NCBI GenBank assembly: GCA_020346965.1
Contig: CP070793.1
Coordinates: forward strand, 1,273,957-1,281,765
Length of the DNA: 7,809 nucleotides
Source of the DNA: Chloroflexota bacterium
GTDB lineage: Bacteria; Chloroflexota; Dehalococcoidia; GIF9; AB-539-J10
Reading direction: 5' to 3'
In this document: positions 1 to 6,102 of the stretch, piece after piece
How positions within the stretch are numbered: the stretch's first letter is position 1
How the letters are laid out: every line of letters starts with the position of its first letter
Translations under genes and position numbers: made by a program
Notes under the pieces: generated by a model
The model's input: the letters and a program-made list of their open reading frames with translations, nothing else
The model's database searches: none
What the model was told of the DNA's origin: nothing

Positions 1-233
1 AAGTGAGGACCTACTGGCCCACGTAACACACTTCGGCCGCTGACGCTTCGCTTGCATTCCCAATCCTACCGGCGGCGGGCTCGAATCAGGTGCTGGTCCA
101 CCATCAGAATTGGGTCGCTGAAACACATCATGAGCCACATCCGCAGAGACGACTGACGGTGTCACATCCAGCCTGGCCAAGGTAGATTGCGAGGCATTCG
201 ACATCGGGCCTTGGGCCGTAACCGGAGCCGATT
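1..233. other. GC-rich stretch without a recognisable gene, downstream of ade
   Basis: This stretch lies beyond the ade stop codon. By hand count it is about 59% G+C, against roughly 45 to 50% in nearby genes. I recognise no protein, tRNA or terminator in it; in particular there is no stem followed by a T-run on either strand. On the minus strand one frame is open from inside the end of ade (about position 300) to base 1. It has an internal ATG at 204 to 202 preceded by AAGG, which would give at least 68 codons running off the window. Its translation is rich in Ser, Pro and Ala and matches no family I know. It could be a partial hypothetical gene, the displaced tail of ade (see findings), or chance openness in GC-rich DNA. 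I do not call it a gene. Confidence 0.4.
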
Positions 234-1928
234 CTACGTGAGCAGCTTCGATCGTGTCACGTCTACAAGACCGATATCGGTCAGCCTGAGTTCGGGGATC
301 ACCGGGAGAGCCAGGAACGATAGAATGACGAATGGAGATGGAGGTAACTTGCCCAGACCGGCGGCAGTTCTCTCCACTATTTCGTGCTGTGATACGACTA
401 CATCCAATGGCTCAGGAGAGAGCAGGCCGGCAATGGGCAAGGGCAAAGCAGCCAGTATTTCCAGATTGGCGCAAGCAACCAGCCCGCCCTGCAGTCTATT
501 GATTTCCTCAATTGCTTTCAGGATGTCAAGATCGTTAGTACCAACCGCTATTATATTGTGAGAGTCGTGGGCCACTGATGAGGCTAATGCTCCTTTCTTC
601 AGGCCGAACCCTTTGACTAATCCAACTGCTACATTGCCGCTAGCCTTGTGCCTTTCCACCACCACCAGCTTCAGAATGTCTCTTTCCACGTCAGGCATAA
701 CTGCTCCATCCACCACGTTCATCTTTTCCATCACCTTTTTATTGACTATTTGCCCGGGAACGATTTCTATGACCGGATAGGTCTCACTGGCAGTTATTCG
801 CAGCGATCTCGCCATAACCGGCTTAATGCGTACTGTATCTCTTAACTCCACACTAACGGGTGGCAAGGTAAACAACGGCTTGCCTTGCCTTGCCACCAGC
901 TTTCCCTGGTAGAACACCATGTCTATCTCTAATTTGGCCAGGTCGGTGATGGTCATAAGGTTGGCTATATAGCCTGGGCCAATGCCTCCTCTACCATCGA
1001 GCCTGAAATACTCAGCAGTGTTAATTGTCGCCATCTGAATCGCCCGGACTGGCTCGAGACCTCCTTCAATAGCTTTCCGTACGACAGCATCAATGTCGCC
1101 TTCCCAAAGCAAATCAGAGCAATTACGGTCATCCACCACGAAGAAGCATCTTTTATAAGTATTATCTGTAACCAGAGGCAGAAGCGTGTCTAGATTCTTC
1201 TCCGAAGAGCCCTCCCGAATCATGAGGTACATACCCCGGCGTAATTTCTCCTTTCCTTCTTCCAGGGTAGTGGATTCGTGGTCGGATAGAATGCCAGCGG
1301 ATAAATAGGCGTTCAGTTCCTTACCAGTGAGTCCTGGAGCGTGCCCGTCGATAACCTTGCCTTTAGAGGCACTGATCTTTCGCAGAACCTCTTCATTCCC
1401 ACTGACCACGCCCGGAAAGTTCATCATCTCTCCCAGGCCGATTATCTTAGGGTGAGCTAGAATCTTCTGTACTTGCCTAAAGCCAATTCGGGCACCTGAT
1501 GTCTCCAGGTGGGTCGATGGCACGCATGATGGTGCCATGAATAGCATATCGAGCGGGAGCTGTCGCGCCAAATCCGTAACGAATTTTATCCCGTCCGATC
1601 CGCAAACGTTGGCGATTTCATGTAAATCCGTGACTACGGTTAGTGTACCTCTAGGGACTACTGTTTCAGCATACCTTGCTGGGTGAAGCATAGAGCTTTC
1701 TATATGTGTATGGCCGTTAATGAGCCCGGGAGCCAAAAACGTACCCTCCAAGTCGATGACTTCCTTGACCCTATCATAGTCACCTATGCCGGCAATTCTG
1801 TCGCCGTAGATAGCAACGTCGGCTTGCTCTATTTCTCCAGTAAAAGTGTTCACTGTCAGCGCATTTTTCAGGAGCAAATCAGCAGGCGTTTCCCCTCTGG
1901 CTACTGAAATAAGCGCGTTCAAATCCAT
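234..1928 (-). CDS. ade: Adenine deaminase (amidohydrolase superfamily)
   Basis: Cytoplasmic enzyme of 564 residues that deaminates adenine to hypoxanthine and ammonia (EC 3.5.4.2), in purine salvage. The metal-binding amidohydrolase barrel shows the expected ligands in order: H73 and H75 (GHTHIESSM), E167 (GLGEMMN), H196 (DGHAPGL), H217 (SDHES) and D266/D267 (VVDDRN). The C-terminal domain typical of Ade is present, with VAHDSHN near 453 to 459, LPLPIAGLLS near 496 and SFLALPVIPELRLTDIGLVDV near 537 to 557. Overall length is normal for the family. Two usually conserved spots differ: DPHEI is DLHEI (101 to 105) and GHID is GDID (277 to 280). The last residues (RSKLLT) also depart from the usual Phe-rich tail. 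The ATG start is supported by GGAGG 8 bases upstream. The gene follows hpt by 3 bases and is almost certainly co-transcribed and translationally coupled with it. Family assignment is secure; substrate is inferred from homology and from the hpt partner. Confidence 0.93.
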   Translation of the reverse strand: MDLNALISVARGETPADLLLKNALTVNTFTGEIEQADVAIYGDRIAGIGDYDRVKEVIDLEGTFLAPGLINGHTHIESSMLHPARYAETVVPRGTLTVVTDLHEIANVCGSDGIKFVTDLARQLPLDMLFMAPSCVPSTHLETSGARIGFRQVQKILAHPKIIGLGEMMNFPGVVSGNEEVLRKISASKGKVIDGHAPGLTGKELNAYLSAGILSDHESTTLEEGKEKLRRGMYLMIREGSSEKNLDTLLPLVTDNTYKRCFFVVDDRNCSDLLWEGDIDAVVRKAIEGGLEPVRAIQMATINTAEYFRLDGRGGIGPGYIANLMTITDLAKLEIDMVFYQGKLVARQGKPLFTLPPVSVELRDTVRIKPVMARSLRITASETYPVIEIVPGQIVNKKVMEKMNVVDGAVMPDVERDILKLVVVERHKASGNVAVGLVKGFGLKKGALASSVAHDSHNIIAVGTNDLDILKAIEEINRLQGGLVACANLEILAALPLPIAGLLSPEPLDVVVSQHEIVERTAAGLGKLPPSPFVILSFLALPVIPELRLTDIGLVDVTRSKLLT

Positions 1929-1931
1929 ATC

Positions 1932-2459
1932 CTAATCCTCCAGGGTATAGATATCCGGCAAATTGCGGAACCTCTGGCCGCAGTCCAGTCCATATCCCAC
2001 GATAAATTTATTGGGCAGGGTGAAGCCCCGATAATCTATGGGCACCGGAACTCTGCGCCGAGACGGCTTGTCTGTCAGGGTGCAGACCTTCAACGAAGCG
2101 GGCTGTTTACTTTCTAAGTAATCGAGTAGAAAAGAGATGGTAATCCCGGTATCCACAATGTCCTCAACTACGAGGACATCTCTATCTTTGACAGGCGTCT
2201 TCGTCTCATGGATTACTTCGACCTCACCCGAACTTTCTCTCGCAGTATCGTAGCTGGAGAGCCTGATAAAGTCCAAGTCCAGAGGCAAATCAAGCTCCCG
2301 AATGAGGTCAGCCATGAACATGAAGGATCCTTTGAGCACACCAATCAGTAAGGGTTGCTTATCCCTATAATCCCTCTCGATTTCTCGAGCCAGCCTGCTT
2401 ACGGCTTTAGCTATCTCGTCCCGGCTGATAAGAATCTTTAGTTGCTGTTGAGAAACCAT
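1932..2459 (-). CDS. hpt: Hypoxanthine phosphoribosyltransferase
   Basis: Cytoplasmic type I phosphoribosyltransferase of 175 residues that joins hypoxanthine (often also guanine) to PRPP, giving IMP (or GMP) and pyrophosphate. Family landmarks are in order: LKGS (42 to 45, pyrophosphate loop), SSY in the flexible catalytic loop (68 to 70), the PRPP-binding signature VVEDIVDTGIT (97 to 107) with E99, D100 and the catalytic-base Asp D103, DKPSRR (130 to 135), FIVGYGLD (152 to 159), where the base is bound, and RFRNLP (163 to 168). Length is typical of bacterial Hpt. Start is ATG; only a weak ribosome site (GGGA, about 8 bases upstream) is visible. It is the first gene of a two-gene operon with ade, whose product supplies hypoxanthine. 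It diverges from the SWIM-finger gene across about 100 bases. Confidence 0.95.
   Translation of the reverse strand: MVSQQQLKILISRDEIAKAVSRLAREIERDYRDKQPLLIGVLKGSFMFMADLIRELDLPLDLDFIRLSSYDTARESSGEVEVIHETKTPVKDRDVLVVEDIVDTGITISFLLDYLESKQPASLKVCTLTDKPSRRRVPVPIDYRGFTLPNKFIVGYGLDCGQRFRNLPDIYTLED
1937..1941 (-). promoter_or_regulatory. Ribosome-binding site of ade, inside the end of hpt
   Basis: On the minus strand GGAGG is followed by 8 bases and the ade ATG. It lies within the last codons of hpt (CTG GAG GAT TAG). Ribosomes ending hpt therefore stop on the ade initiation region, which suggests translational coupling of the two salvage enzymes. The sequence is seen directly; the coupling is inferred. 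Confidence 0.75.
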
Positions 2460-2461
2460 TG

Positions 2462-2517
2462 CAGCATTCCCAAATCAGTTACTATGATAGCATAATTGTA
2501 TCTGGTTACGGATGCTG
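2462..2517. repeat. Imperfect inverted repeat in the hpt upstream region
   Basis: CAGCATTCC (2462 to 2470) and GGATGCTG (2510 to 2517) are inverted complements apart from one bulged base, separated by 39 bases. The left arm sits immediately before the hpt start and covers its weak ribosome-site region. In an hpt transcript beginning far enough upstream the arms could pair and mask initiation, or the DNA could be an operator. The pairing is visible; any function is speculation, and so short a repeat can arise by chance. Confidence 0.25.
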
Positions 2518-2544
2518 GACTTTTTTTGCGCCCTGTTGTATACT
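2516..2544 (+). promoter_or_regulatory. Putative sigma-70-type promoter for the SWIM-finger gene
   Basis: TGGACT (2516 to 2521; 4 of 6 match to TTGACA) is followed by 17 bases that begin with a T-run, then TATACT (2539 to 2544; 5 of 6 match to TATAAT). Transcription would begin near 2551, leaving a very short leader before the ATG at 2562. This placement also argues that translation does not begin at the in-frame ATG at 2496, which would lie upstream of the promoter. Confidence 0.5.
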
Positions 2545-2561
2545 TAAGTCAAGAGATTAAG

Positions 2562-2834
2562 ATGCGGTCCAGTCTTATCGGTAAGATTGAAAAAGCCAAA
2601 AGGTATGCTCAAGAACCAGGCCGCATAAGTTTCTCTGGTTTAACCGCTGTATTCCATGGTGAAAACGATGACCACAAGCTAAGCTATTCCAATGGCAAAT
2701 GGCATTGTACATGCCATTTCTTTTCTCAGTGGGAAACATGTAGCCATATCATGGCTCTCCAGCAGATTCTAAACGATATGCTGCCCAAAGAAGCTCTTGC
2801 CTCTCCCATGGACACTCATCCCCTCGAGAAGTAA
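2562..2834 (+). CDS. Small SWIM zinc-finger protein
   Basis: A 90-residue protein with a SWIM-type zinc-binding motif CxC-x8-CxH: C49, C51, C60 and H62 (WHCTCHF...WETCSH), placed after a short predicted beta region and followed by a helix (IMALQQILNDML). SWIM fingers in larger proteins (SWI2/SNF2 ATPases, MuDR transposases, MEKK1) bind DNA or protein. Free-standing small SWIM proteins are generally uncharacterised, so no specific function can be given. The basic N-terminus (KIEKAKRYAQ) could contact nucleic acid. I chose the ATG at 2562 because it follows a good -10/-35 pair and a weak AAGAG site. The in-frame ATG at 2496 would add 22 residues but precedes the promoter. The 3' end overlaps the convergent folC end by 19 bases. 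No membrane segment or signal peptide is seen. Confidence 0.75.
   Translation: MRSSLIGKIEKAKRYAQEPGRISFSGLTAVFHGENDDHKLSYSNGKWHCTCHFFSQWETCSHIMALQQILNDMLPKEALASPMDTHPLEK
2697..2719. repeat. Perfect 9-bp inverted repeat inside the SWIM gene
   Basis: AAATGGCAT and ATGCCATTT are exact inverted complements around the loop TGTAC, spanning the codons for the start of the zinc motif (K46 to F53). The RNA could form a compact hairpin, and it is followed by a pyrimidine-rich CTTTTCTC. It may simply be a by-product of codon choice; no function is claimed. Confidence 0.45.
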
Positions 2835-4174
2835 TCCAACGCTTCTGCTACGACAAACAGAGAACCTGTAACGCAGACAACGTCTTGCTTGCCCGCCATA
2901 GACAAAGCTTGGGATATAGCTTCGCCTATAGTTTTGCCAGTTTCGGCTTTGATGCCTCGCTGGCTGAACTCAGCAGCCAGGGTCGAAAGAGGAGCAGCAC
3001 GGGAATGTTCTGCCTGTGCGATTATTACTTGTGGGGAGAGGGTAATTAACTCATTTATTATGCCCGTTATGTCTTTATCGCACGATGTCCCAAAAACAAG
3101 AATAATCCGCTCGTAACTGAAGTACTTTTCAACATTGTTCACCAAGCCTCTCATCGACACTACATTATGAGCACCATCAACCAATACTATGGGATTCTCC
3201 CGTAGGATATGAAATCGCCCCGGCCACTTCACTCGGGCAAGCCCCTGAGTAATACCGGTGGCCGAGATGGCGAAGCCCTTGGAAACCAATACCTCTAAAG
3301 CAGCTACAGCAGTGGCGGCATTCTCAAGCTGAAAGTCGCCTAGAAGAGGAACGCTAACCTGGTATTTTTTCAGTCTTCCCATGACCGCGAGTGATTGATG
3401 ATGAAGGTCACTGCCCGTCTTGCGCCAGGTGATATGCTTACCCACCCTCACCACCTTCGCTTTCTTCTCACGACAAATACCGCTGATCACTGAATCCGCC
3501 TCTGCTGTCTGGGGAGAAATCACTACCCAGCATCCAGCCTTGATAATGCCTGCTTTTTCCCGGGCTATTTCCTCCAGGCTATTGCCCAGAATCTGAGTAT
3601 GGTCCAGGCTTACAGGTGTAATAATGCAGACTACAGGTCTGGCCACATTGGTGGCGTCAAGCCTGCCGCCGAGACCAACCTCCAACACTTGGAAGTTCAC
3701 CTGCTTTCTTCGGAAATAAACGAATGCCAGCGCAGTCAATACTTCAAAATAAGTTAGTTGCCTAAAGCTGGTGTCGAGCTTCATAGTTTCGACAAGAGGT
3801 TTAACTTCAGTCATGGTGGTAGCGAACTCAGCTTCAGAAATCAAACTCCCATCTACGCTAATACGTTCCCTTAGAGTATGAAGGTGGGGAGAGGTATATA
3901 GCCCTGTTTTATAACCTGAATCACTCAAGACCTGAGCAATCATAGCCGCCACACTCCCTTTCCCCTTAGTGCCTGCGATATGAACCGTCCTGGGAGCCAG
4001 ATGAGGGTTGCCCAAGCGTTTCAGCAACTCTTCTACGTGCCTTAGGCTGTAATCGGACGAAGCATAGGTTATGCCCGGAATCTGCTCATAATTGACAAAA
4101 CTGTCGAGATACTCTTCTGCCTGGCTGTAATTCAATTCCCCGCCTCGATATCCAGCAATTATACTACTTACCAA
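2816..4174 (-). CDS. folC: Folylpolyglutamate synthase / dihydrofolate synthase
   Basis: Cytoplasmic Mur-ligase-family enzyme of 452 residues that uses ATP to add glutamate to folates (and in many bacteria to dihydropteroate), making folates that stay in the cell. Motifs in order: P-loop GTKGKGS (68 to 74), TSPHL (94 to 98), EVGLGGRLDATN (165 to 176), SLDHTQILG (189 to 197), REKAGIIK (205 to 212) with the family's carbamylated lysine at K207, LLGDFQLENAATA (277 to 289), WPGR (317 to 320), DGAHN (333 to 337), FGTSCDKD (361 to 368) and VTGSL (435 to 439). Length is slightly above the usual 420 to 440. The start is TTG: the codon just before it is an in-frame TGA, and no ATG or GTG lies between it and the conserved NYSQAEEYL near residue 15. 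AAGG sits 5 bases upstream of the TTG. Whether it makes both FPGS and DHFS activities cannot be told from sequence. It diverges from the archaemetzincin gene. Confidence 0.94.
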   Translation of the reverse strand: MVSSIIAGYRGGELNYSQAEEYLDSFVNYEQIPGITYASSDYSLRHVEELLKRLGNPHLAPRTVHIAGTKGKGSVAAMIAQVLSDSGYKTGLYTSPHLHTLRERISVDGSLISEAEFATTMTEVKPLVETMKLDTSFRQLTYFEVLTALAFVYFRRKQVNFQVLEVGLGGRLDATNVARPVVCIITPVSLDHTQILGNSLEEIAREKAGIIKAGCWVVISPQTAEADSVISGICREKKAKVVRVGKHITWRKTGSDLHHQSLAVMGRLKKYQVSVPLLGDFQLENAATAVAALEVLVSKGFAISATGITQGLARVKWPGRFHILRENPIVLVDGAHNVVSMRGLVNNVEKYFSYERIILVFGTSCDKDITGIINELITLSPQVIIAQAEHSRAAPLSTLAAEFSQRGIKAETGKTIGEAISQALSMAGKQDVVCVTGSLFVVAEALDYFSRG

Positions 4175-4243
4175 TCATGCCTTGCTCAGTCTGTGGTAAA
4201 ATCGTGGAATACTATCTGGGAGAATAGTGCAAGCGAAAATTAA
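4175..4243. promoter_or_regulatory. Divergent intergenic region between folC and archaemetzincin gene
   Basis: These 69 bases must hold the 5' signals of both genes unless a promoter lies inside a neighbour. For folC an AAGG site precedes the TTG start. For the plus strand I see AT-rich hexamers (TAAAAT 4197 to 4202, TACTAT 4210 to 4215) that could be -10 elements, but none has a good -35 at the right distance. No strong ribosome site precedes the GTG at 4244. The region is annotated by position rather than by a clear motif. Confidence 0.35.
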
Positions 4244-4759
4244 GTGAAGATTACGCTTAAACCGTTGGGCAACATAGCTGACGAAATAACTGCGGAGCTT
4301 AAGCATAGGATTGGCGGTGTTTTCCATTGTCCGGTCGAAATAGAGGCAAGCGTTAACGACTTGTCCCAGGCCTACAATTCCGAGAGGAAGCAATACTTTT
4401 CCTCAAAATTACTGGCCTCTCTAAAAAAAACGGAGCAAGATGAAAGAGTTGTCGGTATAGCTGATGTTGACCTTTATGTTCCCAGACTTAACTTTGTATT
4501 CGGTGAAGCCAATACAGTCTCAGGAACAGCAATCGTATCGCTGTATCGACTACGCCAAGAATACTATGGCCTGGCTTCTGACGACACTCTATTTCTGGAA
4601 AGGGTCAACAAGGAAATAGTCCATGAACTGGGGCATACGTTCGGCCTGGGACATTGCCCCAATAGCAAATGCGTTATGCACTTTTCAAACAGCCTGGCAG
4701 ATACTGACGTGAAGGAGGCGAACTTCTGTAATAAATGCCGACCCAAGATAATTATTTAA
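4244..4759 (+). CDS. amzA: Archaemetzincin-type zinc metalloprotease (peptidase family M54)
   Basis: A 171-residue protein with the archaemetzincin signature. HELGHTFGLGHC begins at H127; E128 is the catalytic base, and H131 and H137 complete the three zinc-binding histidines of the HExxHxxGxxH type. The second zinc site uses C138, C143, C162 and C165 (HCPNSKCVM ... CNKC). M145 is the Met-turn methionine of metzincins. The spacing between M145 and C162 is 16 residues; I recall 17 in the published consensus, so this copy may be one shorter. Length matches archaeal AmzA, and the N-terminus (MKITLKPLGNI) looks like the family's natural start. That supports the GTG at 4244, which directly follows an in-frame TAA. 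The ribosome site is weak. No signal peptide is seen, so it is probably cytoplasmic. Substrates of this family are poorly known. It is widespread in archaea and vertebrates and patchy in bacteria. It lies upstream of the thiolase genes on the same strand, but a functional link is not shown. Confidence 0.93.
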   Translation: MKITLKPLGNIADEITAELKHRIGGVFHCPVEIEASVNDLSQAYNSERKQYFSSKLLASLKKTEQDERVVGIADVDLYVPRLNFVFGEANTVSGTAIVSLYRLRQEYYGLASDDTLFLERVNKEIVHELGHTFGLGHCPNSKCVMHFSNSLADTDVKEANFCNKCRPKIII

Positions 4760-4783
4760 TGCAATCCAGGAATCTGATATAGT
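4755..4783 (+). promoter_or_regulatory. Possible promoter before the first thiolase gene
   Basis: TATAGT (4778 to 4783) resembles a -10 box. With 17-base spacing the -35 position holds TTTAAT (4755 to 4760), a poor match that overlaps the end of the archaemetzincin gene. A start near 4790 would give a short leader before the ATG at 4820. It is weak; the thiolase genes could instead be read through from upstream, since no terminator is visible between them. Confidence 0.25.
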
Positions 4784-4809
4784 AGGAAAATCGTACACAA
4801 TTTACTTCC

Positions 4810-4815
4810 AGGAGG
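4810..4815 (+). promoter_or_regulatory. Strong ribosome-binding site of the first thiolase gene
   Basis: AGGAGG lies 4 bases before the ATG at 4820. The match to the anti-Shine-Dalgarno sequence is full but the spacing is short. It fixes this ATG as the start over any downstream methionine. Confidence 0.8.
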
Positions 4816-4819
4816 CTAA

Positions 4820-6085
4820 ATGCGGGGGCGAAGAAAATTAGGAAGAGGAGTGGCTGTGGTGGGCGCGGGGATGTCCAAATTCGGTATGTTTAGCGATAAA
4901 GACTCGAAGGACGTGTTCGCTGAAGCCTTCAAGGAAATGCTTTCCACGGTAGATAAGGGATTAAACCCCAAGGACATTGATGCCCTCTATTTGGGGAACT
5001 ACACTAACGATTTTTTTGTCCATCAGGGGCATTGGGGGCCAATAATCTCAGATTTGCTTGGCCTTACACCGAAGCCGGCAACGCGAACTGAGGGCGCCTG
5101 TGCTTCAAGTGCGCTTGCTTTTAGGGAAGGGGTCTTTGCCATAGCCTCAGGATTCTATGACATGGTTCTAGTGGGCGGGGTAGAGGAGATGTCGAAACGC
5201 AACACAGAGGAAGTTACACAGGGCCTGGCAATGGCAGCTAGTCCCTACGAAGTGAAAGCGGGATTTACCTTCCCCGGTGTCTTCGGTGCTATGGCCACTG
5301 CTTATTTTGCCAAGTATGGAGCCAATCGAGAGCACCTGATGAATGTTACTATCAAAAGCCATAACAATGCTCGCCTCAATCCCAAGGCACAGTATAATGT
5401 ATCCATCCGCGATATTATGAACCAAAAGATCGAAAAGGCGAAGAATAAAGGAAACCCTGCGCCCACCTGGAGAAATGAAAAGGAATTTCTCCATGACCCC
5501 GGGGCTAATCCCGTCGTCGCCTGGCCTATGCATCTATATGATTGCTGCCCCATAAGCGACGGAGCAAGTTGTGTTTTATTAGTAGCAGAGGAAATGGCCA
5601 GAGATTTCACCGATGTCCCCCTATACGTTGCCGGTATAGTGCAGGGAAGCGGGAAAGGCTTACACGCCAAAGAAGACCTCACCTATTTTGAAGCCACGAG
5701 ATATGCTGCAGAAGAAGCTTATCAATTATCGGGGCTTAAGCCCGAGGATGTTCAGATCGCCGAGGTGCATGATTGTTTCTCCATAGCTGAAATCCTGCAC
5801 GTCGAGGACCTGGGATTTTTCAAGCCAGGGCAGGGCCATAAAGCCATAGAGGAGGGCCTGACAAAATTGGATGGGCCGAAGCCAATAAACACTTCAGGGG
5901 GACTTAAATGCAAAGGGCATCCCGTGGGGGCTACAGGCACCGGGCAACTGGTTGAGATTTGGAAGCAGTTGAGGGGTGAAGCTGGAGACAGGCAGGTTCC
6001 CATTAAGGATTTGCGAATCGGGGCAACCCACAACCTGGGGGGGACAGGAGGCACCTGCACACTTACTATTCTTGAAAGAAGATAG
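4820..6085 (+). CDS. Thiolase, SCP2-like/archaeal acetyl-CoA acetyltransferase type
   Basis: A 421-residue cytoplasmic thiolase that should catalyse reversible Claisen condensation or cleavage of acyl-CoA thioesters. The nucleophile is C94 in EGACASSALAF. H317 lies in VHDCFS, the SCP2-type replacement for the NEAF motif of classical thiolases. H367 lies in CKGHPVGATG, and the C-terminal HNLGGTGGTC (404 to 413) is characteristic of this subgroup. Compared with shorter SCP2-like thiolases there are about 30 extra residues between IRDIM (200) and NPVVAWP (230), rich in Lys and Asn. The archaeal version forms a complex with a DUF35 protein and HMG-CoA synthase, and here a DUF35 gene follows after 17 bases, so the two products very likely work together. 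It could be an acetoacetyl-CoA thiolase or act on other acyl-CoAs; chain-length preference cannot be read from sequence. Confidence 0.92.
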   Translation: MRGRRKLGRGVAVVGAGMSKFGMFSDKDSKDVFAEAFKEMLSTVDKGLNPKDIDALYLGNYTNDFFVHQGHWGPIISDLLGLTPKPATRTEGACASSALAFREGVFAIASGFYDMVLVGGVEEMSKRNTEEVTQGLAMAASPYEVKAGFTFPGVFGAMATAYFAKYGANREHLMNVTIKSHNNARLNPKAQYNVSIRDIMNQKIEKAKNKGNPAPTWRNEKEFLHDPGANPVVAWPMHLYDCCPISDGASCVLLVAEEMARDFTDVPLYVAGIVQGSGKGLHAKEDLTYFEATRYAAEEAYQLSGLKPEDVQIAEVHDCFSIAEILHVEDLGFFKPGQGHKAIEEGLTKLDGPKPINTSGGLKCKGHPVGATGTGQLVEIWKQLRGEAGDRQVPIKDLRIGATHNLGGTGGTCTLTILERR

Positions 6086-6102
6086 ACGGGGAGATAAGGC
6101 GA

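Noticed and set aside
74..103. Possible tRNA 3' end (CTCGAAT like a T-loop, followed by TCCACCA)
   Set aside because: The bases on either side of the loop do not pair as a 5-bp stem, and no acceptor, D or anticodon arms could be found.
25..185. Plus-strand frame open for about 53 codons in the left edge
   Set aside because: It has no ATG with a ribosome site and no recognisable motif; a minus-strand frame over the same bases is open for longer.
187..561. Plus-strand open frame of 124 codons
   Set aside because: It lies mostly antisense to the well-supported ade gene, has no family resemblance and no convincing ribosome site.
2510..2527. T-run (2521 to 2527) as a possible plus-strand terminator
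   Set aside because: No stable stem lies immediately before the T-run, and there is no upstream plus-strand gene to terminate; it is better explained as part of the promoter spacer.
2496..2561. Upstream ATG giving a 112-residue SWIM protein with a hydrophobic start (signal-like)
   Set aside because: The extension runs through the promoter-like -35/-10 and T-run, and the zinc-finger protein is complete from the ATG at 2562.
4175..4393. Minus-strand 72-codon frame ending exactly where folC begins, as if it were an upstream operon gene
   Set aside because: Most of it is antisense to the archaemetzincin N-terminal region, which has clear family sequence; its translation is not recognisable.
5168..6060. 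Several minus-strand frames of 100 to 126 codons
   Set aside because: All are antisense to the SCP2-like thiolase, whose catalytic motifs are intact, and show no family features.
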